Shown here: piece after piece, positions 1 through 6,654 of the stretch
Layout of the letters: each line of letters starts with the position of its first letter
How positions within the stretch are numbered: position 1 is the first letter of the stretch
Origin: Candidatus Cloacimonadota bacterium
GTDB lineage: Bacteria; Cloacimonadota; Cloacimonadia; Cloacimonadales; WRIO01
Reading direction: 5' to 3'
DNA length: 13,519 nt
Assembly: GCA_023230175.1 (NCBI GenBank)
Contig: JALNXV010000054.1
Span: forward strand, 1 to 13,519
Made by a program: the position numbers and the translations under genes
The notes under the pieces: model-generated
What the model was told of the DNA's origin: nothing
The model's input: the letters and a program-made list of their open reading frames with translations, nothing else
Databases searched by the model: none

Positions 1-1
1 A

Positions 2-214
2 AATGCAATATCCTATCGTAATGCAGGACAATACTTGAAGTCTGATAAGACATTGTGTTTAGATTGTTTTTGCTGTAGAAACAGCTTGATATTAAAGTAT
101 TTAAGTTATTCAAAAGAATGTCAAATTAAGGCATCTTTACGTTTGTTTATGGAGTTTATTAAAAATCACAATTTAAGTTTTGCTTTATCGTTTGATACAA
201 TTGTAAAGTACTAA
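2..214 (+). CDS. Possible 3' end of an unrecognised gene
   Basis: An open frame runs in from the left window edge and ends at TAA 212-214, giving about 70 residues. The readable part contains a cysteine cluster (CLDCFCC near residues 29-35 of the fragment) and ends in a hydrophobic stretch with the C-terminus DTIVKY. I recognise no family and no catalytic motif. The stop lies 27 nt before rarA on the same strand, so the two could share a transcript. The other two forward frames are closed early. In AT-rich DNA a 70-codon open frame is only modest evidence of coding, so this could be chance. Confidence 0.4.
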   Translation, partial: NAISYRNAGQYLKSDKTLCLDCFCCRNSLILKYLSYSKECQIKASLRLFMEFIKNHNLSFALSFDTIVKY

Positions 215-241
215 CAATTAACATTATTAAAAAGGATTTTT

Positions 242-1534
242 ATGACATATTTGCCTTTAGCTGAAAAATACAGACCTCAGAATTTTTCTGACGTTTTAGG
301 ACAAGAACATCTCTTAAATGAGAATGGAATATTAAAAAAGATGATTAGCAATAAACAATATTCTTCCTTTATTTTATGGGGTAATCCCGGCACCGGTAAG
401 ACTACAATTGCTCAACTATTTAAAACAAAATCAAATTTACCTTTTATATTTTTTAGTGCTGTTTTATCGGGCATAAAAGAAGTAAAAGAGGTAATGAAAG
501 AAGCAGAACAACAAAAGAAAATTTCAGGTGAGCCTACCATAATTTTTATTGATGAGATACACAGATTTAATCGTTCACAACAAGATGCCTTTCTTCATTA
601 TGTAGAAACAGGTGCTATCATTCTAATCGGAGCGACAACAGAAAACCCATCTTTTAATGTCATATCTGCTTTGTTATCCAGATGTCACGTATTTATTCTG
701 AATCAACTTTCAATAGAAAACATTAAAAGTATTATAATAAAAATACTTACTGCTGAAGAGAAATCTGAATTTTTTAGTGAAAAAGCAATAGATTTTTTAG
801 CTCATTCAGCCGGAGGAGATACCCGTAAAGCAATCAATCTGCTGGAGATATGCCTTAATAATCTGATAGAAACTAATGAAAATAAAATTTATGATGAAAA
901 CACAATACAAGAGGTATTATCAGTAAAAACTCTAATGTATGACAAAAAGGGTGAAGAACATTATAACCTCATTTCTGCTTTACATAAATCTCTTAGAGGC
1001 TCTGATCCTCAAGCCGGGTTATATTGGCTGGCAAGGATGTTAGAGTCCGGTGATGACCCTTTGTACATAATTCGTAGATTGGTAAGGTTTGCTGCTGAAG
1101 ATATTGGATTGGCAGATCCAAATGCATTGGTGCAGGCTATCGCAGTAAAAGATGCTTTTATGTTTTTAGGTATGCCGGAGTCTAATGTTTGTATTGCACA
1201 ATTAGTAGTTTATTTAGCGACAGCTCCTAAGTCAAACTCGGTTTATTCAGCAATTAAACTAGCACAAAAAAAAGCTAAAGAAACCGGTCATGAACCTGTT
1301 CCTTATGTCATCAGAAATGCCCCCACAAAACTAATGAAAGACATTGGTTATGGTAGTGAGTATAAATATGACCATGATTATGAAAATCATTATTATTATC
1401 AAAAATATTTCCCGGATAATTTAAAAGAAGAGATGTTTTATCAACCAAGCAAATTTGGCTTTGAAAAAGATATTGCTAAAAGAATTGAATGGTGGAACAA
1501 ATTAAAAAATATTCAAAAAAATAATAATGATTAA
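242..1534 (+). CDS. rarA: Replication-associated recombination protein A (RarA/MgsA), AAA+ ATPase
   Basis: RarA is a cytoplasmic AAA+ ATPase of the clamp-loader clade that acts at stalled or gapped replication forks with SSB. The 430-residue length is normal. The N-terminus (LAEKYRPQNFSDVLGQEHLL) is the usual RarA opening. The Walker A GNPGTGKT lies at about 47-54, Walker B IIFIDE at 100-105 followed by HRFN, sensor 1 GATTEN at 130-135, an arginine-finger SR at 146-147, and sensor 2 GGDTRKAIN at 191-199. The C-terminal half has the family tetramerisation region, including GSDPQAGLYWLARML and the RRLVRFAAEDIG stretch, and ends in the typical PSKFGFEKDIAKRIEWW. The start is supported by AAAGGA at 231-236, 5 nt before ATG. 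No promoter is evident in the 27-nt gap upstream. All motor motifs are intact. Confidence 0.97.
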   Translation: MTYLPLAEKYRPQNFSDVLGQEHLLNENGILKKMISNKQYSSFILWGNPGTGKTTIAQLFKTKSNLPFIFFSAVLSGIKEVKEVMKEAEQQKKISGEPTIIFIDEIHRFNRSQQDAFLHYVETGAIILIGATTENPSFNVISALLSRCHVFILNQLSIENIKSIIIKILTAEEKSEFFSEKAIDFLAHSAGGDTRKAINLLEICLNNLIETNENKIYDENTIQEVLSVKTLMYDKKGEEHYNLISALHKSLRGSDPQAGLYWLARMLESGDDPLYIIRRLVRFAAEDIGLADPNALVQAIAVKDAFMFLGMPESNVCIAQLVVYLATAPKSNSVYSAIKLAQKKAKETGHEPVPYVIRNAPTKLMKDIGYGSEYKYDHDYENHYYYQKYFPDNLKEEMFYQPSKFGFEKDIAKRIEWWNKLKNIQKNNND

Positions 1535-1555
1535 TCCGGCTTTAAATAATATTAT

Positions 1556-1622
1556 GACTGTTTAATAATAATGCAGTACGAACATCTTTGCTTGCTCTAA
1601 AAACTTATTAAATACAAGAAAA
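1556..1622 (+). repeat. Hairpin repeat unit A (degenerate, plus orientation)
   Basis: The unit starts with the head GACTGTTTAATAAT (1556-1569; 13 of 14 match the copy at 13453-13466). It then has a decayed hairpin segment (about 1575-1596) resembling unit B: both carry a gaacat/gagcat...ttgcttgc core followed by ctaaaaac. It sits directly downstream of rarA, and unit B begins 67 nt after it in the same orientation. The imperfect hairpin suggests an old copy. Confidence 0.65.
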
Positions 1623-1684
1623 GGCTGTGGAATAATGTTGTTGTGCGAGCATCCTTGCTTGCACTAAAAACCTTAAGTGATAGT
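1623..1684 (+). repeat. Hairpin repeat unit B (plus orientation)
   Basis: The head is GGCTGTGGAATAAT (1623-1636; 12 of 14 match the head at 13453). It is followed by a hairpin with arms GTGCGAGCA (1643-1651) and TGCTTGCAC (1656-1664): eight Watson-Crick pairs and one G-T pair around a TCCT loop. The tail ctaaaaacctta parallels unit A. The hairpin sequence is unrelated to those of units C and D although the head is shared. Confidence 0.7.
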
Positions 1685-1752
1685 TATTCAATATTTTATG
1701 AAACTACAAGCTGGAAGCTTGTAGAACAATAACTGAAATATTCAACAGTCTC
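1685..1752 (-). repeat. Hairpin repeat unit C (minus orientation)
   Basis: This 68-nt unit, read on the minus strand, begins GAGACTGTTGAATA. It carries a perfect 9-bp hairpin with plus-strand arms CTACAAGCT (1704-1712) and AGCTTGTAG (1716-1724) around a 3-nt loop. Compared with the copy at 13451-13519 it differs by one single-base indel and one substitution (67 of 69 aligned positions identical). It lies between convergent genes and could also act as a bidirectional transcription stop, although no T-run follows directly. Confidence 0.88.
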
Positions 1753-1822
1753 AAGAATGTCAATTAATAAGCTTCCTTCAAAAAGAAGGTAGACAGAACA
1801 ATGATGGATATTATTCAAGCTC
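1753..1822 (-). repeat. Hairpin repeat unit D (degenerate, minus orientation)
   Basis: On the minus strand the unit shows TTGAATAAT (1818 to 1810) and then ATTGTTCT, the same order as in the copies at 1685 and 13451. Its hairpin has arms CTTCCTTC (1772-1779) and GAAGGTAG (1785-1792) with one mismatch and an A-rich loop, different from units B and C. The flanking match is good and the hairpin differs, which suggests a modular family. It ends 6 nt before the stop of the adjacent minus-strand gene. Confidence 0.55.
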
Positions 1823-1827
1823 TTTGA

Positions 1828-2490
1828 TTATTTATAATAAAAATCTAATATCTTTTCATAATACTTGTCAATATAATTGAGATTAATTATTCTATAAGAA
1901 GGGAAGTAATTCTGATGATATTCTTTAGAATGACTGAATAAAAAATTTCTTCTGAGTAGATTTATTTTTATAAAATTAGCTTCTTCTTTAATTTTGTTAA
2001 TATTATATTTTTCAGATATTTTTTCATAAATAGCAAACCAATTTGCAATAAACTCATCTTCTGTTATTGAGCTTTGAACCTCAACAGAATAAATAAAACT
2101 ATCAAAAAAATCATTAAATGAGACTATTTTATCTTTAATTACTTGAAGACTTAAACGAATATAAGAATAAACAGGATTACACGTTAAAATTATACAAGGA
2201 CAAATTATTTCATTATTACTTATAGTTTTAAATTTATCTTTATAATTATGTAAGACTACATTTTCAGAATTTGCTTGATATTTTGAAATATAATCATCTT
2301 TTTGTGAAAGTTCTATTTGTAAATACTCTTTTGCACTTTCTTTATCTCTGATTATATGCCCCGGCCCGTAAATACTTTGCATATAGAGTTTATAAATATC
2401 AGTTAACATAAGATTTTGATGTTGATGATATTCGTCATCAATCATTGAGAGAAAATTATTAAGTTTCTGTTGAGAAAACAATTTTCGCAT
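1828..2490 (-). CDS. Conserved-looking hypothetical protein, 220 residues
   Basis: I do not recognise a named family. The protein is soluble in appearance, with no signal peptide or membrane segment, and is rich in Tyr, Ile, Lys and Asn. Three segments look constrained: IYGPGHIIRDKESAKEYLQIEL (about 41-62), RLSLQVIKDK in the middle, and the C-terminal HSKEYHQNYFPSYRIIN. The first resembles, from memory only, a GPGH-containing family of uncharacterised proteins in gut Bacteroidota and Firmicutes. The start is supported by AAAAGGA on the minus strand (2506 to 2500), 9 nt before ATG. That ribosome binding site lies inside the end of the upstream amidohydrolase gene, with which this gene overlaps by 32 nt, so the two are probably translated from one mRNA. 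Confidence 0.8.
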   Translation of the reverse strand: MRKLFSQQKLNNFLSMIDDEYHQHQNLMLTDIYKLYMQSIYGPGHIIRDKESAKEYLQIELSQKDDYISKYQANSENVVLHNYKDKFKTISNNEIICPCIILTCNPVYSYIRLSLQVIKDKIVSFNDFFDSFIYSVEVQSSITEDEFIANWFAIYEKISEKYNINKIKEEANFIKINLLRRNFLFSHSKEYHQNYFPSYRIINLNYIDKYYEKILDFYYK

Positions 2491-3955
2491 TTTTAATTGT
2501 CCTTTTAACTTTTATTATATTAATTGAGTTTGTTGAAAAAATATCTTTATCTAAGCAAACAAAATCTGCTTTGAAATTCTTTCTAATCATTCCTTTATTA
2601 TTTTCATCAAAGCTAAGTTTTGCAGCATTGACAGTATAAAGTTTAATAGCATCCTTGATAGACAATCTTTCATTTTTATTATGATGGTTAACTGCCGCAT
2701 TAATACCTTTTAAGGCTGCAAGATCTGTTATATACCAATCAGAACCGCCGGTAACAATAATGTCATTATCAGTGAGAGTTTTATATCTATTTAATTTTTT
2801 ATATCTTTTTTCTCCAAGAACTTTGTGATAAAAACCGTATTCTTGCCCCCAAAGAGCATCAAACATAGGTTGAGCTACAACATACATTTGAGCTTTTTTT
2901 ATTTCCGGTATCATATCATCTCGAACTAACTCACAATGGATTAATTGATGTCTTAAATCTTTAGTTTCTTTAAGTTGGGCTTTATTTACAGCCGTTACGA
3001 TTTGCATTATGGCTTCGTCACCTATACAATGAACTCCTATTTGTAGATTATTTTTGTGAGCTTGTTCAATAAAGGTATCCCAGAAATTTTGAGTTTGATA
3101 AAGCTTACCTTTTTCATTTATGGGCTTATCTTGATATGCTTGTGACAGTCCGGCAGTAAATGAACCAAATGAACCGTCTGCAAGGATACAACCACCGATT
3201 CTTTTAGCTTTATATTTTAGAGCTTGCTCAAGATTAAAACTTTGTGGATAAATTTCAAAATCTATAATAAAATCATTTAAATGTTCATTCATCAAAGGGT
3301 AGTGTAAAATACTTTGGTTTGCGTCACCAATCATTGTATGGATGGTAGTATGACCGTTTTGCAAAGCAATTGTTTGAGCTTGCTTATAACAGTTAAGAAT
3401 TGCATTATTATCAAGATTTTTATGAAAAGTATGTGCAGCAATATCATTTAAGCTTCCGGATAAAATGCCATTATCCGGTAAAGCATAATCAAGTTTATTA
3501 TTGTTGAGTATCATTTTTTCTGCAGGAGTATTAATAATACAAGAATGTCCATCTATTCTTCTGATAAGTATAGGTGTATGTGAGTTTACTTTATCTAATT
3601 CTTGTTTTGTTGGAAATCTTTTTTCTTTAAGATTATTTTCATCTAATCTCCAAGCGAAAATCATATCAGAAATTATATTTGCCTGATTGAGTAAGGTTAG
3701 AATATCATCAATAGAATTGCAATTTTCTAAATCTACCCCTTGTTGATAAAGCCCTCCCTCAAAACTATGAGTATGAGTATCGATAAAACCGGGCAAAACA
3801 AAGCTATTGTTTAAGTTAATCTTTTGAGCTTCAATATTCGGGTAATTATCTTTATAAGTTTCAATAATTTTGTCATTATCACATAAAATTGCTGAATAAG
3901 TGTTGTTCTTTTCATCAAGAGAATAAAATTTTGCATTATAAAAAAGAGTTTTCAT
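2459..3955 (-). CDS. YtcJ-like metal-dependent amidohydrolase (Amidohydro_3 family)
   Basis: This 498-residue protein belongs to the amidohydrolase superfamily, whose members hydrolyse C-N bonds with one or two divalent metals in a TIM barrel. Visible marks are a small N-terminal beta domain, GFIDTHTH with metal ligands H61 and H63, RRIDGH (132-137), ADGSFGSFTAGL (259-270), H309 in GVHCIGDEA, H340 in LIHCELV, and the ligand D406 in GGSDW. The C-terminal part (TVNAAKLSFDENNKGMIRKNFKADFVCLD) closes the beta sandwich. The order matches YtcJ-type proteins; the substrate cannot be read from sequence. There is no signal peptide, so it is likely cytoplasmic. The start follows maf by 8 nt, and its TAGGAT ribosome binding site overlaps the maf stop codon, which indicates coupled expression. 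Confidence 0.9.
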   Translation of the reverse strand: MKTLFYNAKFYSLDEKNNTYSAILCDNDKIIETYKDNYPNIEAQKINLNNSFVLPGFIDTHTHSFEGGLYQQGVDLENCNSIDDILTLLNQANIISDMIFAWRLDENNLKEKRFPTKQELDKVNSHTPILIRRIDGHSCIINTPAEKMILNNNKLDYALPDNGILSGSLNDIAAHTFHKNLDNNAILNCYKQAQTIALQNGHTTIHTMIGDANQSILHYPLMNEHLNDFIIDFEIYPQSFNLEQALKYKAKRIGGCILADGSFGSFTAGLSQAYQDKPINEKGKLYQTQNFWDTFIEQAHKNNLQIGVHCIGDEAIMQIVTAVNKAQLKETKDLRHQLIHCELVRDDMIPEIKKAQMYVVAQPMFDALWGQEYGFYHKVLGEKRYKKLNRYKTLTDNDIIVTGGSDWYITDLAALKGINAAVNHHNKNERLSIKDAIKLYTVNAAKLSFDENNKGMIRKNFKADFVCLDKDIFSTNSINIIKVKRTIKNAKIVFSTET

Positions 3956-3963
3956 AATATATC

Positions 3964-4551
3964 CTATAAGATTTTTTGTATTATTTGTAAAAATAGATTT
4001 ACCGGAAAGCCCATAACATTAAAATAGCAACCATTAATTTTTTCTATAAATTGTGATCCATAGCCTTGAATACCATAAGCACCGGCTTTATCTATAGGTT
4101 CCTTAGTTTCAATATATTGCCTAATTTCATCAATTTCAAGATGTTTAAAGGTAACATAGGTTTTTGCAACATCAACTATGATATTGTTTTTATAACTAAC
4201 AGCAATAGCTGTATAAACGATATGGCTTTTACCGGAAAGCAAGGTTAAATACTCATTAATTTCATCAAAGTTTTTAGGTTTACCGAGTATTTTTTTATTC
4301 TGATAAACTATTGTGTCAGCTGAAATTACAATACATTCAATATCATTATTACCGGCTATTAACTCACATTTTTTTAAAGCAATTTTCTTTGCATATCTTC
4401 GAGGGTTTGAATGGTCTGACGATAAGATTGTTTCGTCAACATCCGCAGGTATTTGTAAAAACTTTACTCCTACTAAGTTTAATAAATCTTTACGCCGAGG
4501 TGAAGCAGAAGCAAGTATAACTTTCTTATTTTGCAATATATTATGTAACAT
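3964..4551 (-). CDS. maf: Maf-family nucleotide pyrophosphatase, YhdE-like (dTTP/UTP type)
   Basis: Maf proteins hydrolyse nucleoside triphosphates, often modified ones, to monophosphate and pyrophosphate, and have been linked to septum formation. At 195 residues the length is normal. The phosphate-binding ASASPRR is at 14-20, the catalytic-acid motif SADT (D79) at 77-80, LGKP at 89-92, and LSGKSH at 105-110. AGAYGIQG (156-163) followed by FIEKINGCYFNVMGFP is the form seen in the YhdE dTTP/UTP subfamily rather than YceF, so the specificity is inferred from that motif. AGGAT lies about 6 nt before ATG on the minus strand. A terminator hairpin sits about 22 nt upstream of the start codon, so expression may depend on read-through from pckA. 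Confidence 0.95.
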   Translation of the reverse strand: MLHNILQNKKVILASASPRRKDLLNLVGVKFLQIPADVDETILSSDHSNPRRYAKKIALKKCELIAGNNDIECIVISADTIVYQNKKILGKPKNFDEINEYLTLLSGKSHIVYTAIAVSYKNNIIVDVAKTYVTFKHLEIDEIRQYIETKEPIDKAGAYGIQGYGSQFIEKINGCYFNVMGFPVNLFLQIIQKIL

Positions 4552-4572
4552 TTAAAATCCTATTGAATAAAT

Positions 4573-4600
4573 AAAAAAACAGGGATGTAATCCATCCCTG
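4573..4600 (-). terminator. Intrinsic terminator after pckA
   Basis: On the minus strand a perfect 8-bp stem, CAGGGATG (4600-4593) pairing with CATCCCTG (4587-4580) around a 5-nt loop, is followed at once by seven T (4579-4573). It lies 77 nt past the pckA stop and about 22 nt before the maf start, with the maf ribosome binding site just after the T-run. Confidence 0.88.
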
Positions 4601-4677
4601 TCTGAGATTATTAAAACTGTAACATCACTCAAAAATTGTTTTTGTGAAACAATCTTTTTATTTTGCCACATATATAT

Positions 4678-6408
4678 TTAAACATAAACCTTTAAAGCAT
4701 TAATTAGGTTATTAAGTAATTCAGGTTTTTCACTAACGTCAGATTGTTTAAGGAAATCAATTCTTTGTTGGAATCTGTCATGTAATAATTTTTTATATTC
4801 ACTGTAATTGTTTCTTAACTGAGGGTTATATCTTTCATAATAGCCCGGCAAAACAGCATCAACAGTTTTTTGATTTGGTATTTGAGCACCAGGTAATAAA
4901 TCCCAATCTTCCCATTCAATTTTATCTGTTAAAATGGCTGTTTGTAAAGATAATGATGTTTGTAAAGGTATAGCTTCTAATTCTGAATCTGAGTTTTTCC
5001 AGTAACCAAGTGAGTTAAATGAGTAAAAATCAGCACCGTTTTCGTGTACTTTAATAAAAGATTGAACATCTTTATATAATTCATATACCCTAAACGGATT
5101 AGCAAAAGGTTCAAAGACTAATTTTTTTAAATCTTCTTCAGAAACATTTTCAGCTCTATTTCTTTTGGTAATTAAGGCAGCACCCATTGCCACAGCAAGG
5201 TATTGATTTGTTAATTTAATTACAGGAGGTAAGACACTGTCTTTCATTAACCATGATAAGGCCATAGGGAAAGAACATTTGTTTACCCAATTGCCTAACA
5301 CATCTCTGTCAATTAAAGCTCTACCGTTTTGTTGTCTTAAGTCAAGACCAACAGGTAATTTTTTGCCGTTTATATCAAGCAAGGAATGATTCATTACGGA
5401 AATCATATATTTCCAATCCGGATTATCAGGCTTTCTACTATCTGTTTTATCAAAAAGAGTTGGTTCCCAAGCTCGACATAATTTATTTTCAACATCTATC
5501 TGGAACGCATCATCATGTAAAACTACCTTTTTAAAGCCTTTAGGTAATGTACCGCCGTTATCATGAGAATTAGTATGTGAAGATTTTCCTGTGCCTGAAA
5601 GACCAAAGAAGGCAACGGAGCGTTTTCCGAGTTTATGATAAGAATTATCTTCACAGTTAGTAAAGTCAATCTCTTTGATACCACCATGACAAGCAGCCAT
5701 CCCAAGTCTCATTCCTGAAGTCCAAGCTAAGGTTAGAGTACCCTTTTTTCTTTCTCCAAAATATCTCATACCGAGATTAAAGATTACATTTTGTTTTTCA
5801 TCTACTAAGGCAAGTTGGGGAGCTCCTACATTATTGTAAAAACTATCATTACAAGTCCATTCATTAAATGCAACTATGATTATGTCAATTATTGGAATTT
5901 CCGGTGAATGTTTATAAATATCTTCAGCAATTTCATAAGGTGTGAAATTACATAACCAGTTAAAAACATTCATTACATCTGATTCAGTTGTTACAAAAGT
6001 AGCCTTAATCATTAAATCTTTATCCATACCGAGCACTGCTTCTGTCTTGATTAATGGATATTGTTCCATCTGAAACATCGCTTCTCTTAAATCCCCTTCG
6101 ACTTTAACTTTGTCTAAAGTATTTAAACGGTTGTAAAATCTGCGAGCTTTTGCTGTTCTGCCAATAATTTTACCATGACAATCGTTTAATACTTTTGCTC
6201 CTTCTTTAAGCCCGATTTTTTTTGCAAATTCAGGATAAATAGGTAAATCTGTTTCACTAACTCCCGGTTGCTTTAAAGCCATTTCATAAGCTTCTTTAGC
6301 TGAAATTTTACGAACCTTTGGGTTGTTCATAACAGTTTCAGCTATTGCTCTGACCGGAGACATTTCTTTTAAATTTTCAAAAAATGAAAAAGAATTTTTG
6401 CTAGCCAT
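4678..6408 (-). CDS. pckA: Phosphoenolpyruvate carboxykinase (ATP), divergent form
   Basis: PEPCK interconverts oxaloacetate plus ATP with PEP, CO2 and ADP in the cytoplasm, serving gluconeogenesis or, in fermenters, CO2 fixation toward succinate. Recognisable sites, compared from memory with the E. coli enzyme, are GRTAK (83-87, for the GRSPK loop), YFGERKKG (216-223, metal-binding Lys), H241 in AACHGG (second metal ligand), the P-loop GLSGTGKSS (269-277), and D299-D300 (kinase-2). After the two Asp the usual EHGW is AFQI, and the conserved FEGGCYAK segment is not evident. At 576 residues it is about 35-40 longer than the classical enzyme. I read it as a divergent but probably active clade. 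The start has a strong GGAGGAG ribosome binding site, and a good promoter lies just upstream. It is monocistronic unless the downstream terminator is read through. Confidence 0.9.
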   Translation of the reverse strand: MASKNSFSFFENLKEMSPVRAIAETVMNNPKVRKISAKEAYEMALKQPGVSETDLPIYPEFAKKIGLKEGAKVLNDCHGKIIGRTAKARRFYNRLNTLDKVKVEGDLREAMFQMEQYPLIKTEAVLGMDKDLMIKATFVTTESDVMNVFNWLCNFTPYEIAEDIYKHSPEIPIIDIIIVAFNEWTCNDSFYNNVGAPQLALVDEKQNVIFNLGMRYFGERKKGTLTLAWTSGMRLGMAACHGGIKEIDFTNCEDNSYHKLGKRSVAFFGLSGTGKSSHTNSHDNGGTLPKGFKKVVLHDDAFQIDVENKLCRAWEPTLFDKTDSRKPDNPDWKYMISVMNHSLLDINGKKLPVGLDLRQQNGRALIDRDVLGNWVNKCSFPMALSWLMKDSVLPPVIKLTNQYLAVAMGAALITKRNRAENVSEEDLKKLVFEPFANPFRVYELYKDVQSFIKVHENGADFYSFNSLGYWKNSDSELEAIPLQTSLSLQTAILTDKIEWEDWDLLPGAQIPNQKTVDAVLPGYYERYNPQLRNNYSEYKKLLHDRFQQRIDFLKQSDVSEKPELLNNLINALKVYV

Positions 6409-6444
6409 TACTCCTCCAATTAGATATCTTTAATATTGACTGTC

Positions 6445-6471
6445 ATAATAGTTTTCTAGTGCTAATGTCAA
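6445..6471 (-). promoter_or_regulatory. Sigma-70-type promoter of pckA
   Basis: On the minus strand a perfect -35 TTGACA (6471 to 6466) and a -10 TATTAT (6450 to 6445) are separated by 15 nt, slightly short of the ideal 17. The predicted transcript start near 6438 gives a leader of about 30 nt with a strong ribosome binding site. The small palindrome TGACTGTCA (6437-6445) sits across the start site and could be an operator; that is inference only. Confidence 0.55.
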
Positions 6472-6594
6472 GAAAAAAATTCCAAAAGAATAGATATTTC
6501 CCTTGTATAAGATTATTATATTGCCGTAATATGTTGATATTTAAGTATATAAGATGAGTCATAACAAAGAATAATATTTATTTATAAAAATTAA

Positions 6595-6623
6595 TTGACA
6601 AGCAAATGCAATTAATCAAAGAT
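6595..6623 (+). promoter_or_regulatory. Weak candidate promoter for the ABC permease genes
   Basis: A perfect TTGACA (6595-6600) stands 55 nt before the first permease start, but the best -10 at 17 nt spacing is only AAAGAT (6618-6623). TATAAA at 6631-6636 is too far away to be its partner. The 246-nt divergent gap shows no coding potential and no other clear structure. Confidence 0.25.
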
Positions 6624-6644
6624 GAAAACATATAAATGTTTATA

Positions 6645-6649
6645 GGGAG
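6645..6649 (+). promoter_or_regulatory. Ribosome binding site fixing the first permease start
   Basis: GGGAG is 5 nt before ATG at 6655. The alternative GTG at 6649 overlaps this site and has no usable ribosome binding site of its own, so ATG 6655 is preferred. Confidence 0.75.
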
Positions 6650-6654
6650 TGGAG

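Noticed and set aside
1556..1822. Possible CRISPR array, given regular ~67-nt spacing of repeats
   Set aside because: Units occur in both orientations, vary in sequence, have no uniform spacers, and no cas gene is nearby.
3501..3686. Open frame of 61 codons on the plus strand inside the amidohydrolase gene
   Set aside because: It is a shadow of a well-supported gene, with no ribosome binding site and no recognisable product. The same applies to plus-strand frames within 4066-4555 and 8800-9015.
4635..4653. 7-bp hairpin ATTGTTT/AAACAAT after pckA as a second terminator
   Set aside because: The stem is all weak pairs with a single G-C type pair and the adjoining T-run on the minus strand is short; the hairpin at 4573-4600 is much stronger.
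6631..6636. TATAAA as the -10 box for the permease genes
   Set aside because: It lies 30 nt past the TTGACA and only 19 nt before the start codon, leaving almost no leader for the ribosome binding site.
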